Shown here piece by piece: positions 35,500-45,570 of a DNA stretch of 64,000 nt. The DNA is from Sandaracinaceae bacterium. Its GTDB lineage: Bacteria; Myxococcota_A; Polyangia; Polyangiales; Sandaracinaceae. Made by a program: the position numbers and the translations under genes. The notes under the pieces are model-generated. The model saw nothing but the letters and a program-made list of their open reading frames with translations. It did no database searches and was not told the origin of the DNA. Location: NCBI GenBank assembly GCA_040218145.1, contig JAVJQK010000100.1, positions 1 through 64,000 of the forward strand. The letters run 5' to 3'. How positions within the stretch are numbered: the stretch's first letter is position 1; every line of letters begins with the position of its first letter.

Positions 35500-36145
35500 G
35501 GGTCCGGAAGACCCAGTCCCAGAGCGGGCTCGAGATGCCCCAGCGCGCCGCGCCCGCGTGCTCGTAGTGATGCGCGAGGTGGTGACGCTGGATCGCGCGC
35601 AGCAGGCGCGAGCGCGGCCGCCCGTGGTGCGCGATGTGGTGCACGGCCTCGTACGCGAGGTACGCGACCAGGAAGCCGGCCATCGCGCTCATCCACGCCG
35701 GGCCGAGCGTCCACTGGAAGACGCCGAGCATCAGCAGCGCGAGCGAGCCGATCTGCACGGGCGTGGCCGCCAGGCGCGAGGGCTCCTGCGGCGAGACGTG
35801 ATGGTGGCCGTGCACGATGAAGGTCGTGACCTTGCCCGGGTCACCCTGGCTCGGGAAGTGGAAGAGCCAGCGATGCATGGCGTACTCCACGAGGGTCCAG
35901 CTCAGCGCGCCCAGCAGGAACACGGCCGGCGCCCAGGCGTGCGTCGGGGCGTGCTCCAGGAGCCAGCCTACGAACGGCGTGACCAGCAGGAACGGCAGGG
36001 CCGGGTGTCCGCCGAAGATCAGGTGCTCGGGCACGAAGTCTCGAAAGAGCCGCACCCGGGACGCTGCGCGCGGCCCCTTGCGCGGCGTCCACGAGCGCCG
36101 CGCCGCCTCGACGCACTCCTCGGTGAAGGGTCCCGTTCCGCTCAC
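35444..36145 (-). CDS. Fatty acid hydroxylase/sterol desaturase family membrane enzyme
   Basis: 233 residues with four hydrophobic segments and the di-iron His clusters of the superfamily: EYAMHRWLFH, HGHHHVSP, EAVHHIAHHG and RHHLAHHYEHAG. Members are membrane-bound di-iron oxygenases that hydroxylate acyl chains, sphingoid bases or carotenoids. The small size and the spacing of the His boxes fit 2-hydroxylases of the FA2H/Scs7 type without a cytochrome b5 domain. Substrate not predictable. Its 3' end overlaps the TerB-like gene. Confidence 0.88.
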   Translation of the reverse strand: MSGTGPFTEECVEAARRSWTPRKGPRAASRVRLFRDFVPEHLIFGGHPALPFLLVTPFVGWLLEHAPTHAWAPAVFLLGALSWTLVEYAMHRWLFHFPSQGDPGKVTTFIVHGHHHVSPQEPSRLAATPVQIGSLALLMLGVFQWTLGPAWMSAMAGFLVAYLAYEAVHHIAHHGRPRSRLLRAIQRHHLAHHYEHAGAARWGISSPLWDWVFRTLRPRADAPRPERADAPLP

Positions 36146-36181
36146 GCCAGAAGTATGGGGGCAGATCCGCCGGGCGCCGAG

Positions 36182-36325
36182 TCAGGGAGCTCTGCTGCGG
36201 CTCATGTGCCAGAGCGCCAGGATCTGGAACGCATGCGGCGCCTTGTCGCGGTTCTTCAGCCACCATCTGCGCGCAAGCTCGATCTCTCGAGCAGCGCGCC
36301 GCGCGATCTCAACCTTCGGAATGGT
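36182..36325 (-). pseudogene. Truncated ParE/RelE-like toxin
   Basis: The frame overlapping the antitoxin stop begins IPKVEIARRAAREIELARRW, the start of ParE/RelE-type toxins (first strand and two helices), possibly from an ATT. It stops after about 48 codons (FQILALWHMSRSRAP), whereas full toxins are about 90-100 residues with a C-terminal basic strand. It is probably inactive. Confidence 0.5.
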
Positions 36326-36536
36326 CGACCGCTCCCCGTAGCTGTCGCAGGAAGGTGTTCGCGTCGACGACCTCGCCCCGGTCGCATTCGGTCTCTCGCT
36401 CGCGAAGCGCCGCCACGTCGTCCTCGGAGAGATCGAAGACCTCCTCGGAGAACTCGCGGAGGGCGGCCCGCGCGAGGTCGAGGTCATCCTCGTCCAGGTC
36501 GTCCACCAGGGCGTGCAGGTGCTGGCGCGCGTTCAC
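36309..36536 (-). CDS. Antitoxin of a ParDE/RelBE-like module
   Basis: 75 residues from a GTG at 36536. Acidic, all-helical, starting VNARQHLHALVDDLDEDDLD and ending DRGEVVDANTFLRQLRGAVD, the form of small antitoxins with a C-terminal toxin-wrapping helix. It is followed and overlapped by a truncated ParE-like frame. The module sits between two unrelated genes and may be a relic, since only the antitoxin is complete. Confidence 0.65.
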   Translation of the reverse strand: MNARQHLHALVDDLDEDDLDLARAALREFSEEVFDLSEDDVAALRERETECDRGEVVDANTFLRQLRGAVDHSEG

Positions 36537-36602
36537 CTCACGAGTATAGCCCGTCGTCGGTCGACGACGAACGGGCCCGGCGCGCTGGGCTACGCTCCCA
36601 CG

Positions 36603-38162
36603 ATGCGTCGACGTGAGCTGCTCGAGCTCCTGGGCTCCGCCGCGCTGCTGGCTGGCTGCGGTGAGGAGGACGCGACGCCGCCGCGCGCTCCTGCGGTGGA
36701 AGAGGCGCCGCCGCCGCCGCCGGTCGAGCGCCGGAGCGAGCCTGTGCCCGAGACCCGCCCGGCGACGGACGCGGATTGGGCGCGGCTCGCCGAGCGCCTC
36801 GAGGGGGAGGTGGTCCGTCCGGATGCCGAGCGCTACGCGGTGGCGCGTAGGCTGTTCGACCCGCGCTTCGACTCGCTCGAGCCCCAGGGCGTCGCGTACT
36901 GCCGCTCGGAGTCGGACGTGCAGCGCTCCGTCGCGTTCGCGCGGGCGCACGCGCTCCCGTTCGCGGCCCGCTGCGGCGGCCACAGCTACGGCGGATACTC
37001 GAGCGGCGAGGGCTTGGTCTGCGACGTCGGGCCCATGTCCGCGGTGGCGCTCGACGGATCGGGCGCCATGGCGAGCGTCGGCGCGGGCGCGAAGCTCATC
37101 GACATCTACGCGCAGCTCGCCGCGCGCAGCCTGGTCATCCCCGGCGGGACCTGTCCGAGCGTCGGGATCTCGGGGCTGACGCTCGGCGGCGGGCAGGGCG
37201 TGTTCGGACGCAAGCTCGGGCTGACCTGCGACGCGGTGGACGCGATGCGGATCGTGACCGCGGACGGGGTGATCCACGCGTGCGACGCCGAGACGGACGC
37301 CGACCTGTTCTGGGCGAGCCGCGGCGGAGGCGGCGGGAACTTCGGGGTGGTCACGCAATTTCGTTTCCGAACCCACCATGTCCCCCGGATCACGCGCTTC
37401 GCGTTGCCGTGGCGCTGGGGCGCGGCGGCGGACGTCGTCGCGGGCTGGCAGGAGTGGGGACCGGACGCGCCTCGGGAGATCTGGTCCAAGTGCGAGCTCG
37501 GGAGCCGCGGCGCGGATCGCTCGGTCGCCATCCACGGGGTGTTCCCCGGGGACGCGTCATCGCTCGCCCCCCACCTCGACGCCCTCATCGCGCGGGTGGG
37601 CTCGGCGCCACGACGGCGACGCGTGGAGAGCGCGGCGCTCCTGGACACGATGCTCGTCCTCGGCGGCTGCGCGCGTCGCACGTACGAGGAGTGCCACATG
37701 CCGCCCGAGGGCACGCTGGGGCGGGGTATGAAGCGGACGCGCTCGCACGTGGTCCAGACGTCGCTCTCTCCGGGTGGCATCGAGACGCTGCTGGAGGGGC
37801 TCGATCGCTCGGGCCTCGCGGAGGGCTCGGGCCGCGTGGGGCTCGACGCGGTCGGGGGCGCGATCAACGCGGTCGACCCCGACGCGACGGCCTTCGTGCA
37901 CCGGCGCGCGCGCTTCATCGCGCAGTACGCGACGTACTGGTCGCGGCGATCGAACGCGGCCGAGGCGAGCGAGCGCTGGCTGGATCAGCTCTACGCCGCG
38001 ATGCAGCCGCACGCGGGCGGCGCCTACGGCAACTACATCGATCCGCGGCTGAGCGACTGGGAGCGCGCGTACTACGGGGCGAACCTGCCGAGGCTCCGCG
38101 CCATCAAGCGTCGCCACGACCCGGACGACTTCTTCCGGTTCGCGCAGAGCATCCGCGGCTGA
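36603..38162 (+). CDS. FAD-linked oxidase (berberine bridge enzyme-like) lipoprotein
   Basis: 519 residues. Signal peptide with lipobox (GSAALLAGC) and a Pro/Glu linker, then a PCMH-type FAD-binding domain and a C-terminal BBE element (GAYGNYIDPRLSDWERAYYG). Two covalent FAD attachment residues of the family are visible: His127 in RCGGHSYGG and Cys184 in GGTCPSVGISGLTLGGG, so bicovalent flavin is likely. Such enzymes oxidise sugars or alcohols to lactones or acids with oxygen as acceptor. Export as a lipoprotein implies an extracytoplasmic substrate. Confidence 0.9.
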   Translation: MRRRELLELLGSAALLAGCGEEDATPPRAPAVEEAPPPPPVERRSEPVPETRPATDADWARLAERLEGEVVRPDAERYAVARRLFDPRFDSLEPQGVAYCRSESDVQRSVAFARAHALPFAARCGGHSYGGYSSGEGLVCDVGPMSAVALDGSGAMASVGAGAKLIDIYAQLAARSLVIPGGTCPSVGISGLTLGGGQGVFGRKLGLTCDAVDAMRIVTADGVIHACDAETDADLFWASRGGGGGNFGVVTQFRFRTHHVPRITRFALPWRWGAAADVVAGWQEWGPDAPREIWSKCELGSRGADRSVAIHGVFPGDASSLAPHLDALIARVGSAPRRRRVESAALLDTMLVLGGCARRTYEECHMPPEGTLGRGMKRTRSHVVQTSLSPGGIETLLEGLDRSGLAEGSGRVGLDAVGGAINAVDPDATAFVHRRARFIAQYATYWSRRSNAAEASERWLDQLYAAMQPHAGGAYGNYIDPRLSDWERAYYGANLPRLRAIKRRHDPDDFFRFAQSIRG

Positions 38163-38168
38163 CGTTCG

Positions 38169-39746
38169 TCAGTCCACGACGAACTCGTCTTCGCCGGGCG
38201 GGGTGTAGACGACCTTGTAGAGGTCGGTGCGGCGGTCGAGCCAGTTCTGGACGGTGCCGGTGCGGCGGGCGCGGCGGAGGAGCTCGAGATCGACGTCCTG
38301 GAAGAGCACGGTCTCGACGTTGGGCTCCGCCTCGACCGCGACGCCGTCCCGCGCGAAGGGGATGTCGCTGGGCGTGAAGATGCCGCTCTGCGCGTAGTGG
38401 GTGTCGGCGTTCTCCACGAGGGGGAGGTTGCCGACGCAGCCCGCGTTGACGACGTAGACCTGGTTCTCGATCGCGCGCGCCTGGCAGCAGAGGCGGACGC
38501 GGAGGTGGCCGTGGCGGTCGTTGGTGTTGGAGGGGACGAAGAGGATCTTCGCGCCCTTCTTCACCGCGACGCGCGCGAGCTCGGGGAACTCGCTGTCGTA
38601 GCAGATGAGGATGGCGACCTTGCCGAAGTCGGTGTCGAAGATCTCCACCTTGTCGCCGCCGGCGATGCCCCACCACTTCGCCTCGTTCGGCGTGACGTGG
38701 ATCTTCTTCTGCTTGCCGATCGAGCCGTCGCGGCCGAAGAGGTAGGCGATGTTGTAGAGGAGGCCGTCGTCCTCGAGCGCGAGCTGGCTGCCGCCGATGA
38801 TGTTGATGTTGTAGTGGGTCGCCAGGCGGCCGAAGAGCTCGAGGTAGCGCGGGGTGAAGTCGGCGAGGCGGCGCGCGCCCTCGGCCGGCCGGCGCTCGTC
38901 GATGAGCGAGAGGAGCTGCACGGTGAACAGCTCCGGGAAGCAGAGGAAGTCGGCCTTGTAGTCGCTCGCCGTGTCGACGAAGAACTCGCACTGCCGCTCG
39001 AACTCCTCCCAGCTCTCGAGGAGGCGCATCTTGTATTGCACGAGTGAGAGGCGCACCGAGAGCACCGAGCGCCGCATCTTCTTGCGGCGAGACTTCGGCA
39101 CGTAGTCGAGGTTCGGCCACTCGAGGCAGGTCGCCCAGCCGCCCGAGTCCTCGTCGTTGGGGAGGTAGTCCTCGATGAGCTGGCGCAGCTGGAAGCCGTT
39201 GGAGAGCTGCGTGGTCAGGACGGGGTCGTAGAGCTGCTTCGTGATGACCCTCTCGACGTACTCGTGCGCGCTCAGCTCGTCCCTGTGCTTCGCGTAGCCG
39301 GGGATGCGCCCGCCGACGATCATGCGCGCGCAGTTGAAGTCGCGCGCGATGCGCTTGCGCTCCTCGTACAGGCGCCGGGCCAGCTTCTGCCCGCGGTAGT
39401 CGGGGTCGACCATCATCTCGATGCCGTAGAGCGTGTCGCCCTCGGGGTCGTGGTTCTCGAGGTAGCCGTTGCCCGAGATCTCGAGGTAGTCGTGCCAGTC
39501 GGTGTAGTCGTCGTACTGGACGATGAGCGCGGAGCTGCTCGCCACCATCTCGCCGTCCACCTCGATGCAGACCTGCCCCTCGGGGAAGCGGGAGATCATG
39601 CTCTCCATTTGCGCGGGCAGCCACGGCTTGAGCGTGGGGAAGCACCGCGTCAGCAGGGCCTTCCACTCGTCGTAGTCCTCGAGCCGGAGCTGGCGGACAC
39701 GGATGCGGGTCTCGAAATCGCTGAGGTCAATCTTCACGCGGCGCAT
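38169..39746 (-). CDS. GNAT acetyltransferase-nitrilase fusion
   Basis: 525 residues. The N-terminal 170 residues form a GNAT fold (IRVRQLRLEDYDEW, MMVDPDYRGQKLARRLYEER for acetyl-CoA binding). From about residue 230 there is a carbon-nitrogen hydrolase with the Glu-Lys-Cys triad in FPELF, KKIHVT and ILICYDSEFPEL. This fusion is a known family found in diverse bacteria and yeasts; its substrate is not settled. The stop is seven bases from the convergent oxidase gene. Confidence 0.93.
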   Translation of the reverse strand: MRRVKIDLSDFETRIRVRQLRLEDYDEWKALLTRCFPTLKPWLPAQMESMISRFPEGQVCIEVDGEMVASSSALIVQYDDYTDWHDYLEISGNGYLENHDPEGDTLYGIEMMVDPDYRGQKLARRLYEERKRIARDFNCARMIVGGRIPGYAKHRDELSAHEYVERVITKQLYDPVLTTQLSNGFQLRQLIEDYLPNDEDSGGWATCLEWPNLDYVPKSRRKKMRRSVLSVRLSLVQYKMRLLESWEEFERQCEFFVDTASDYKADFLCFPELFTVQLLSLIDERRPAEGARRLADFTPRYLELFGRLATHYNINIIGGSQLALEDDGLLYNIAYLFGRDGSIGKQKKIHVTPNEAKWWGIAGGDKVEIFDTDFGKVAILICYDSEFPELARVAVKKGAKILFVPSNTNDRHGHLRVRLCCQARAIENQVYVVNAGCVGNLPLVENADTHYAQSGIFTPSDIPFARDGVAVEAEPNVETVLFQDVDLELLRRARRTGTVQNWLDRRTDLYKVVYTPPGEDEFVVD

Positions 39747-39852
39747 CTTAGTCGCGGCGCGCCCGTTCGCACGAGAGGAACGTGAGCGGGCATTGATTCG
39801 GGGGATTGACTTCGGGCTGGCGATGCATCATCTATCCGGTGGAGCCTCTGTC

Positions 39853-39978
39853 ATGACGCCCCGGACCATCACGACCGACCTCACGCGAGTCCTCCGCTTC
39901 GGCGGGCGGGCCTGCGGGCGGCGCGATCTGTCCGGCCCGTCGTACGCGCTCCTGTCGGTCTGGCCGGTATCGCGCTGA
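39853..39978 (+). CDS. Putative leader peptide before fusA2
   Basis: 41 residues (MTPRTITTDLTRVLRFGGRA then CGRRDLSGPSYALLSVWPVS and R). GGTGGAG lies eight bases upstream of the ATG, a good RBS. It has eight arginines and stops one base before the first strand of a 10-base stem. A ribosome stalling or finishing here would affect the downstream stem. No homology claimed. Confidence 0.4.
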   Translation: MTPRTITTDLTRVLRFGGRACGRRDLSGPSYALLSVWPVSR

Positions 39979-40038
39979 CCGCGGCGGGAATCTCCGCGTA
40001 GAGCCGCCCGAGCTGCGCTCTACGTGCCCCCGCCGCGG
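39979..40038 (+). promoter_or_regulatory. Nested hairpin upstream of fusA2
   Basis: Outer stem CCGCGGCGGG (39979-39988) pairs exactly with CCCGCCGCGG (40029-40038). Inner stem CGTAGAGC (39997-40004) pairs with GCTCTACG (40017-40024) around a 12-base loop. There is no U-tract, so it is more likely an RNA regulatory stem than a simple terminator. Confidence 0.65.
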
Positions 40039-40137
40039 ATGGTCCGAACCGTCCGACGTCCGTCCGGGCGTCGATCTCCGCACGCGCCGATGAGCCGGCG
40101 CGCGGCGCGTGCACCCGTGTGTCTTTCGGAGGTCATC

Positions 40138-42135
40138 ATGACCGGAACAATCGCCATTTCTCGCCAACGCAACCTCGGAATCATCGCTCATGTCGACGCG
40201 GGCAAGACCACGCTGACCGAGCGGATCCTCTTCCACGCCGGCCGCATCCATCGGATCGGCGGCGTCGACGAGGGCACCACCACCACGGACCACCGACCCG
40301 AAGAGCAGGCCAAGGGCATCACCATCACCGCCGCGGCGGTCTCGTGCGCCTGGGGCGATCACGCGCTGACGCTGATCGACACCCCCGGTCACGTGGACTT
40401 CACGATGGAGGTGGAGCGCTCGCTGCGCGTGCTCGACGGGGCCGTCGTGCTCCTCGACGCGGTGGCCGGCGTGGAGCCGCAGACCGAGACGGTGTGGCGA
40501 CAGGCCGAGCGGCACGGGGTGCCTCGGATCGCGTTCGTGAACAAGCTCGACCGCGCCGGGGCCGACCTCGACCGCGCGGTGCGCTCGCTGCGAGACCGAC
40601 TCGGGGTGCGCCCGCTCGTGCTCACGCTGCCCGACGGAGAGACCCTCTCGGCGATCCTCGACGTGGTGAGACGCGAGCGCGTGACCTTCGATGACGAGGG
40701 CCGCGTGGCGTCGCGCGTGCCGTGTGACGATCCCCGGATCGACGCGGCGCGCGAGGCGCTCGTGGAGGCGTGCGCGGAGCTCGACGAGGCGCTCCTGGAG
40801 AGCTTCGTCGAGAGCCGCGACGTCAGCGCCGAGGCGCTGCTGGCTGCGTTGCGGCGCGGGACCCTCGAGGGTCGCTGGCTGCCCGTGCTCGCGGGCTCGG
40901 CGTACCGGAACGTCGGCGTCCCGCTCCTGCTCGACGCGGTGGTCGCGCTGCTCCCCGATCCGTCGGAGGCGGCGCCTCTCGCGGAGGGCTGGGCACGCGC
41001 GGCCGACGCGCCGCTCGCCGGGCTCTGCTTCAAGGTCGACTTCGACACCTTCGGCGCGCTCGCCTTCGTGCGCGTGTACGCGGGCGTGCTGCGCCGCGGA
41101 GACGTCGTGGCCGTGCAGTCTCGGAAGCTCCGCGTCGGTCGCCTCGTTCGGCTCTTCGCCGCTGAGCGCGAAGACGTCGAGGAGGCGCCCGCGGGGAGCA
41201 TCGTGGCGCTGGTCTCGGCCGATCTCTCGACCGGGGACACGCTGTCCGAGCCGTCCCATCCCATCTCGCTCGAGCCGGTCCGCGCACCCGACGCGGTGAT
41301 GCGCGTGGCCATCGAGCCCAGGACCCGCAGTGATCGCGATCGTCTCCCGAAGGCGCTCGCGCGGCTGCGGGTCGCCGACCCCTCCCTCCGCGTGATCGCC
41401 GACCCCGACACGGGGCAGACGCTCCTCGGGGGCATGGGTCAGCTACACCTCGAGATCGCGGTCAGCCGGCTCTCCACCGAGCACGGCGTGACCGTCGACG
41501 TCGGCGCGCCCCGCGTCGCGTACCGCGAGACGGTCTCGTCCCGCGCGCGCGTCGATGAGGTGCTCCGGAAGCAGACCGGCGGCCCGGGTCTCTTCGCCCA
41601 CGTGGTGATGGAGCTCGAGCCGGCGTCGCCCGGAGAAGGCTTCGTCTTCGAAGACCGGATCCGCGGCGGCGCGATCCCGCGCGAGTACGTCTCGGGCGTC
41701 CGGAAGGGCGTCGAGGCGGCGCTCGGGTCCGGTGTCCTCGGCCACCCCGTGGTCGACGTGCGGGTCCGTCTCCTCGACGGATCCACCCACCCCAACGACT
41801 CGAGTGAGCACGCCTTCGCGCTCTGCGCGGAGCAGGCCTTCCGCGCCGCGCTGCGGCAGGCGGGCCCGGTGCTCCTCGAGCCGCTCGTCCGTCTCGAGGT
41901 GCACGCACCCGAGGCGCACGTCGGCGACCTGATCGGGGACCTGTCCGCGCGCCGCGGCCGGATCCTCGGGATGGAGACCGAGCGCGATCTCGTCCGCGTG
42001 GAGGCGGAGGCGCCGCTCGCCGAGCTCTTCGGCTACGCGACCGACCTCGCCAGCCTCGCGCGCGGCCGGGGCACGCATCATCTCGAGCTCGCGCGCTATG
42101 CCCCGGCCCCCGAGGGTGTGCGCGTGCGCAGCTGA
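40138..42135 (+). CDS. fusA2: Elongation factor G paralogue (EF-G2 type)
   Basis: 665 residues from the ATG after GGAGGTCATC. GTPase motifs are intact: AHVDAGKTTLTE (G1), KGITITAA (switch I), DTPGHVD (G3), NKLDRAG (G4). Domains II-V follow, with GGMGQLHLEIAVSRL in domain III and the EFG IV segment ending in the C-terminal VPLAELFGYATDLASLARGR-like fold. About 665 residues against 690-700 for housekeeping EF-G; the context lacks ribosomal protein genes. It belongs to the EF-G-like GTPases that may act in translocation under stress, ribosome recycling or antibiotic protection. Confidence 0.9.
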   Translation: MTGTIAISRQRNLGIIAHVDAGKTTLTERILFHAGRIHRIGGVDEGTTTTDHRPEEQAKGITITAAAVSCAWGDHALTLIDTPGHVDFTMEVERSLRVLDGAVVLLDAVAGVEPQTETVWRQAERHGVPRIAFVNKLDRAGADLDRAVRSLRDRLGVRPLVLTLPDGETLSAILDVVRRERVTFDDEGRVASRVPCDDPRIDAAREALVEACAELDEALLESFVESRDVSAEALLAALRRGTLEGRWLPVLAGSAYRNVGVPLLLDAVVALLPDPSEAAPLAEGWARAADAPLAGLCFKVDFDTFGALAFVRVYAGVLRRGDVVAVQSRKLRVGRLVRLFAAEREDVEEAPAGSIVALVSADLSTGDTLSEPSHPISLEPVRAPDAVMRVAIEPRTRSDRDRLPKALARLRVADPSLRVIADPDTGQTLLGGMGQLHLEIAVSRLSTEHGVTVDVGAPRVAYRETVSSRARVDEVLRKQTGGPGLFAHVVMELEPASPGEGFVFEDRIRGGAIPREYVSGVRKGVEAALGSGVLGHPVVDVRVRLLDGSTHPNDSSEHAFALCAEQAFRAALRQAGPVLLEPLVRLEVHAPEAHVGDLIGDLSARRGRILGMETERDLVRVEAEAPLAELFGYATDLASLARGRGTHHLELARYAPAPEGVRVRS

Positions 42136-42141
42136 GACCGA

Positions 42142-42173
42142 AGGCGGCGCGCCCATCCGCGGGCGCGCCGCCT
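42142..42173. terminator. Hairpin after fusA2
   Basis: A perfect 13-base stem AGGCGGCGCGCCC/GGGCGCGCCGCCT with a 6-base loop, seven bases after the fusA2 stop. It is followed by CCTTCCG instead of a run of T, so termination may be weak or factor-assisted. Confidence 0.6.
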
Positions 42174-42270
42174 CCTTCCGTCGTCGCGCTTCGGCGGGCG
42201 TCTTGTGGCCTGAACGGTGGGACCTACGTCGCTCAGCAGCCACTCCCGATCCCTCTGCAGTAAGGCCAAC

Positions 42271-43430
42271 ATGCTCGAGACCGCGGCGGCGTACACGCGA
42301 CAGGTCGATGGGGCCGCGGCCGGCCGCGAGCTCGGTGAAGCGCTCCGTCGCGAGCTCGGTGAAGACCTCCACGCGGTGGTGGTCTTCGCTTCCTCACGCT
42401 TCGACCACGAAGCGTTGCTCGCCGCGCTCCACGACGCGGCGTCACCGAAGATCCTCATCGGCGCCTCCTCCGCGGGCGAGTTCACGCAGAAGGAGCGCGG
42501 GGAGGGGACGGCGTGCGCGCTCGCCATCCGCTCCGACCACCTTCGGTTCTCGTCCGGTCTCGGGAGGCGTGTCAGCGAAGACCCGACCCGGGCCGCGCGG
42601 GAGGTGGTCGATGGCTTCGTCGGCGTGGACGCGCCCGAGTACCCGCACCGCGCGGCGCTGGTGATGACCGACGCGCTCGCCGGCCACAGCGACAACCTCG
42701 TGGAGCAGCTCACCGTCATGACGGGCGCGCGCTACGAGTTCGCCGGCGGAGGCGCGGGGGACGACGCGCAGTTCAAGCGCACGCACGTCTTCTGCGGGAC
42801 CGAGGTGTGCACGGACGCGGTGGTCGCCCTCGAGATCCTCAGCGAGAAGCCGCTCGGGGTCGGCGTCGGCCACGGCTGGCGACCGGCGAGCCGGCCCTTT
42901 CGCGTCACCAAGGTCGAGGGCAAGCGCCTCGTGAGCCTCAACGGGCTCCCCGCGATCGAGGTCTTCGAGGAGCACGCGGCGAGCTCGGGGCAGGCGCTGG
43001 ACCGGGCCGACCCGCTCCCGTTCTTCCTGCACAACATCCTCGGCGTGGAGACCGAGGAGGGGCACCGCCTCCGGGTGCCGCTCTCGGTCGGTGACGACGG
43101 AGCGGTCGCGTGCGCGGCGGAGATCCCCGAGGGCGCGCGGGTGCGGATCATGAGCGCGACCAACGACTCCGCGGTCGAAGCCGCGGGGAACGCCGCGCGC
43201 TCGGCGGTTCAGGCCCTCGGGGTCGAGAAGCCCGGCGCGGCTGTGTTCTTCGACTGCGTCGCCACCCGGCTTCGCATGGGGGACGTGTTCGGCTTCGAGC
43301 TGGACAGGGTGGCCGAGGCGCTCGGGGAGGCGCGCTTCGTCGGGTGCAACACCTACGGGCAGATCGCGCGCGGCGCCGGGCAGTTCGGCGGCTTCCACAA
43401 CTGCACCGCAGTCGTGTTCGTCTTCCCGCG

Positions 43431-43434
<4 letters not shown>
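42271..43434 (+). CDS. FIST-domain sensory protein
   Basis: 387 residues from the ATG at 42271, with TAAGG upstream. FIST N-terminal part: HAVVVFASSRFDHEALLAAL, KILIGASSAGEFTQKERGEG, EFAGGGAGDDAQFKRT. FIST_C part: HSLNGLPAIEVFEEH-like segment, FFLHNILGVETEEGHRLRVP, GAAVFFDCVATRLRMG and ending GQFGGFHNCTAVVFVFPR. FIST domains are predicted to bind small ligands such as amino acids. The stop overlaps the next gene's start (ATGA), so it is probably the input module for the hybrid kinase. Confidence 0.88.
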
Positions 43435-45119
<1,685 letters not shown>

Positions 45120-45165
45120 ATCTCGGGCCTTGACGAGGTGTTGCGAAGCTGTCAGCTCATGTTTC

Positions 45166-45534
45166 ATGAAACGAACGCTCGTCCTCGGGGCGCTGCTCGC
45201 CCTGTCCGCGTGTGACGCGTCGCCGCTGACGTGCATGGAGGCCGACCTCGCGATCTCGGCCCGCTTCGAGGAGGCCCTCGCGCCGCACCGCGCGTGCGAG
45301 GTCGACGCCGACTGCGGGCTCTTCTCCCCGCGCGTCGAGTGCGCCGACTCGCAGTTCGCGTTCTGCCCCAGCTCGGCCCGGACCGACTCGCTCGAGGACG
45401 CGCAGCGCGACGTGCAGGCCCTGGGCGAGGCCGACTGCGTGCGCGTGTCCCCCGGCTGCGTGTCGTCCGCGATCTGCGCGCCCGCCACGGCCGAGTGCGT
45501 CGAGGGCGTCTGTCGGGCCGTCTCCAGCCCCTGA
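45166..45534 (+). CDS. Small Cys-rich lipoprotein
   Basis: 122 residues from the ATG at 45166, with LVLGALLALSAC lipobox. About ten cysteines in the mature part (CEVDADCGLFSPRVECADSQ, FCPSS, GCVSSAICAPATAECVEGVC) likely paired as disulfides. This pattern, with VECADS and a GVCR ending, occurs in many myxobacterial lipoproteins. Function unknown. Confidence 0.75.
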   Translation: MKRTLVLGALLALSACDASPLTCMEADLAISARFEEALAPHRACEVDADCGLFSPRVECADSQFAFCPSSARTDSLEDAQRDVQALGEADCVRVSPGCVSSAICAPATAECVEGVCRAVSSP

Positions 45535-45570
45535 CGCGCGCCTGGCCGGGCCGTGTAGAGTCGCCCTGCC

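Larger units (their letters stand above)
39747..40137 (+). promoter_or_regulatory. Leader region of the fusA2-like gene
   Basis: 391 bases without a long gene. In order: TTGACT at 39806-39811 with a weak -10 (CATCTA) 17 bases later, an RBS (GGTGGAG), a 41-codon leader ORF (39853-39978), a nested hairpin (39979-40038), about 90 bases of spacer and GGAGGTCATC before the fusA2 ATG. The order is that of an attenuated leader. Promoter strength is guessed. Confidence 0.5.
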
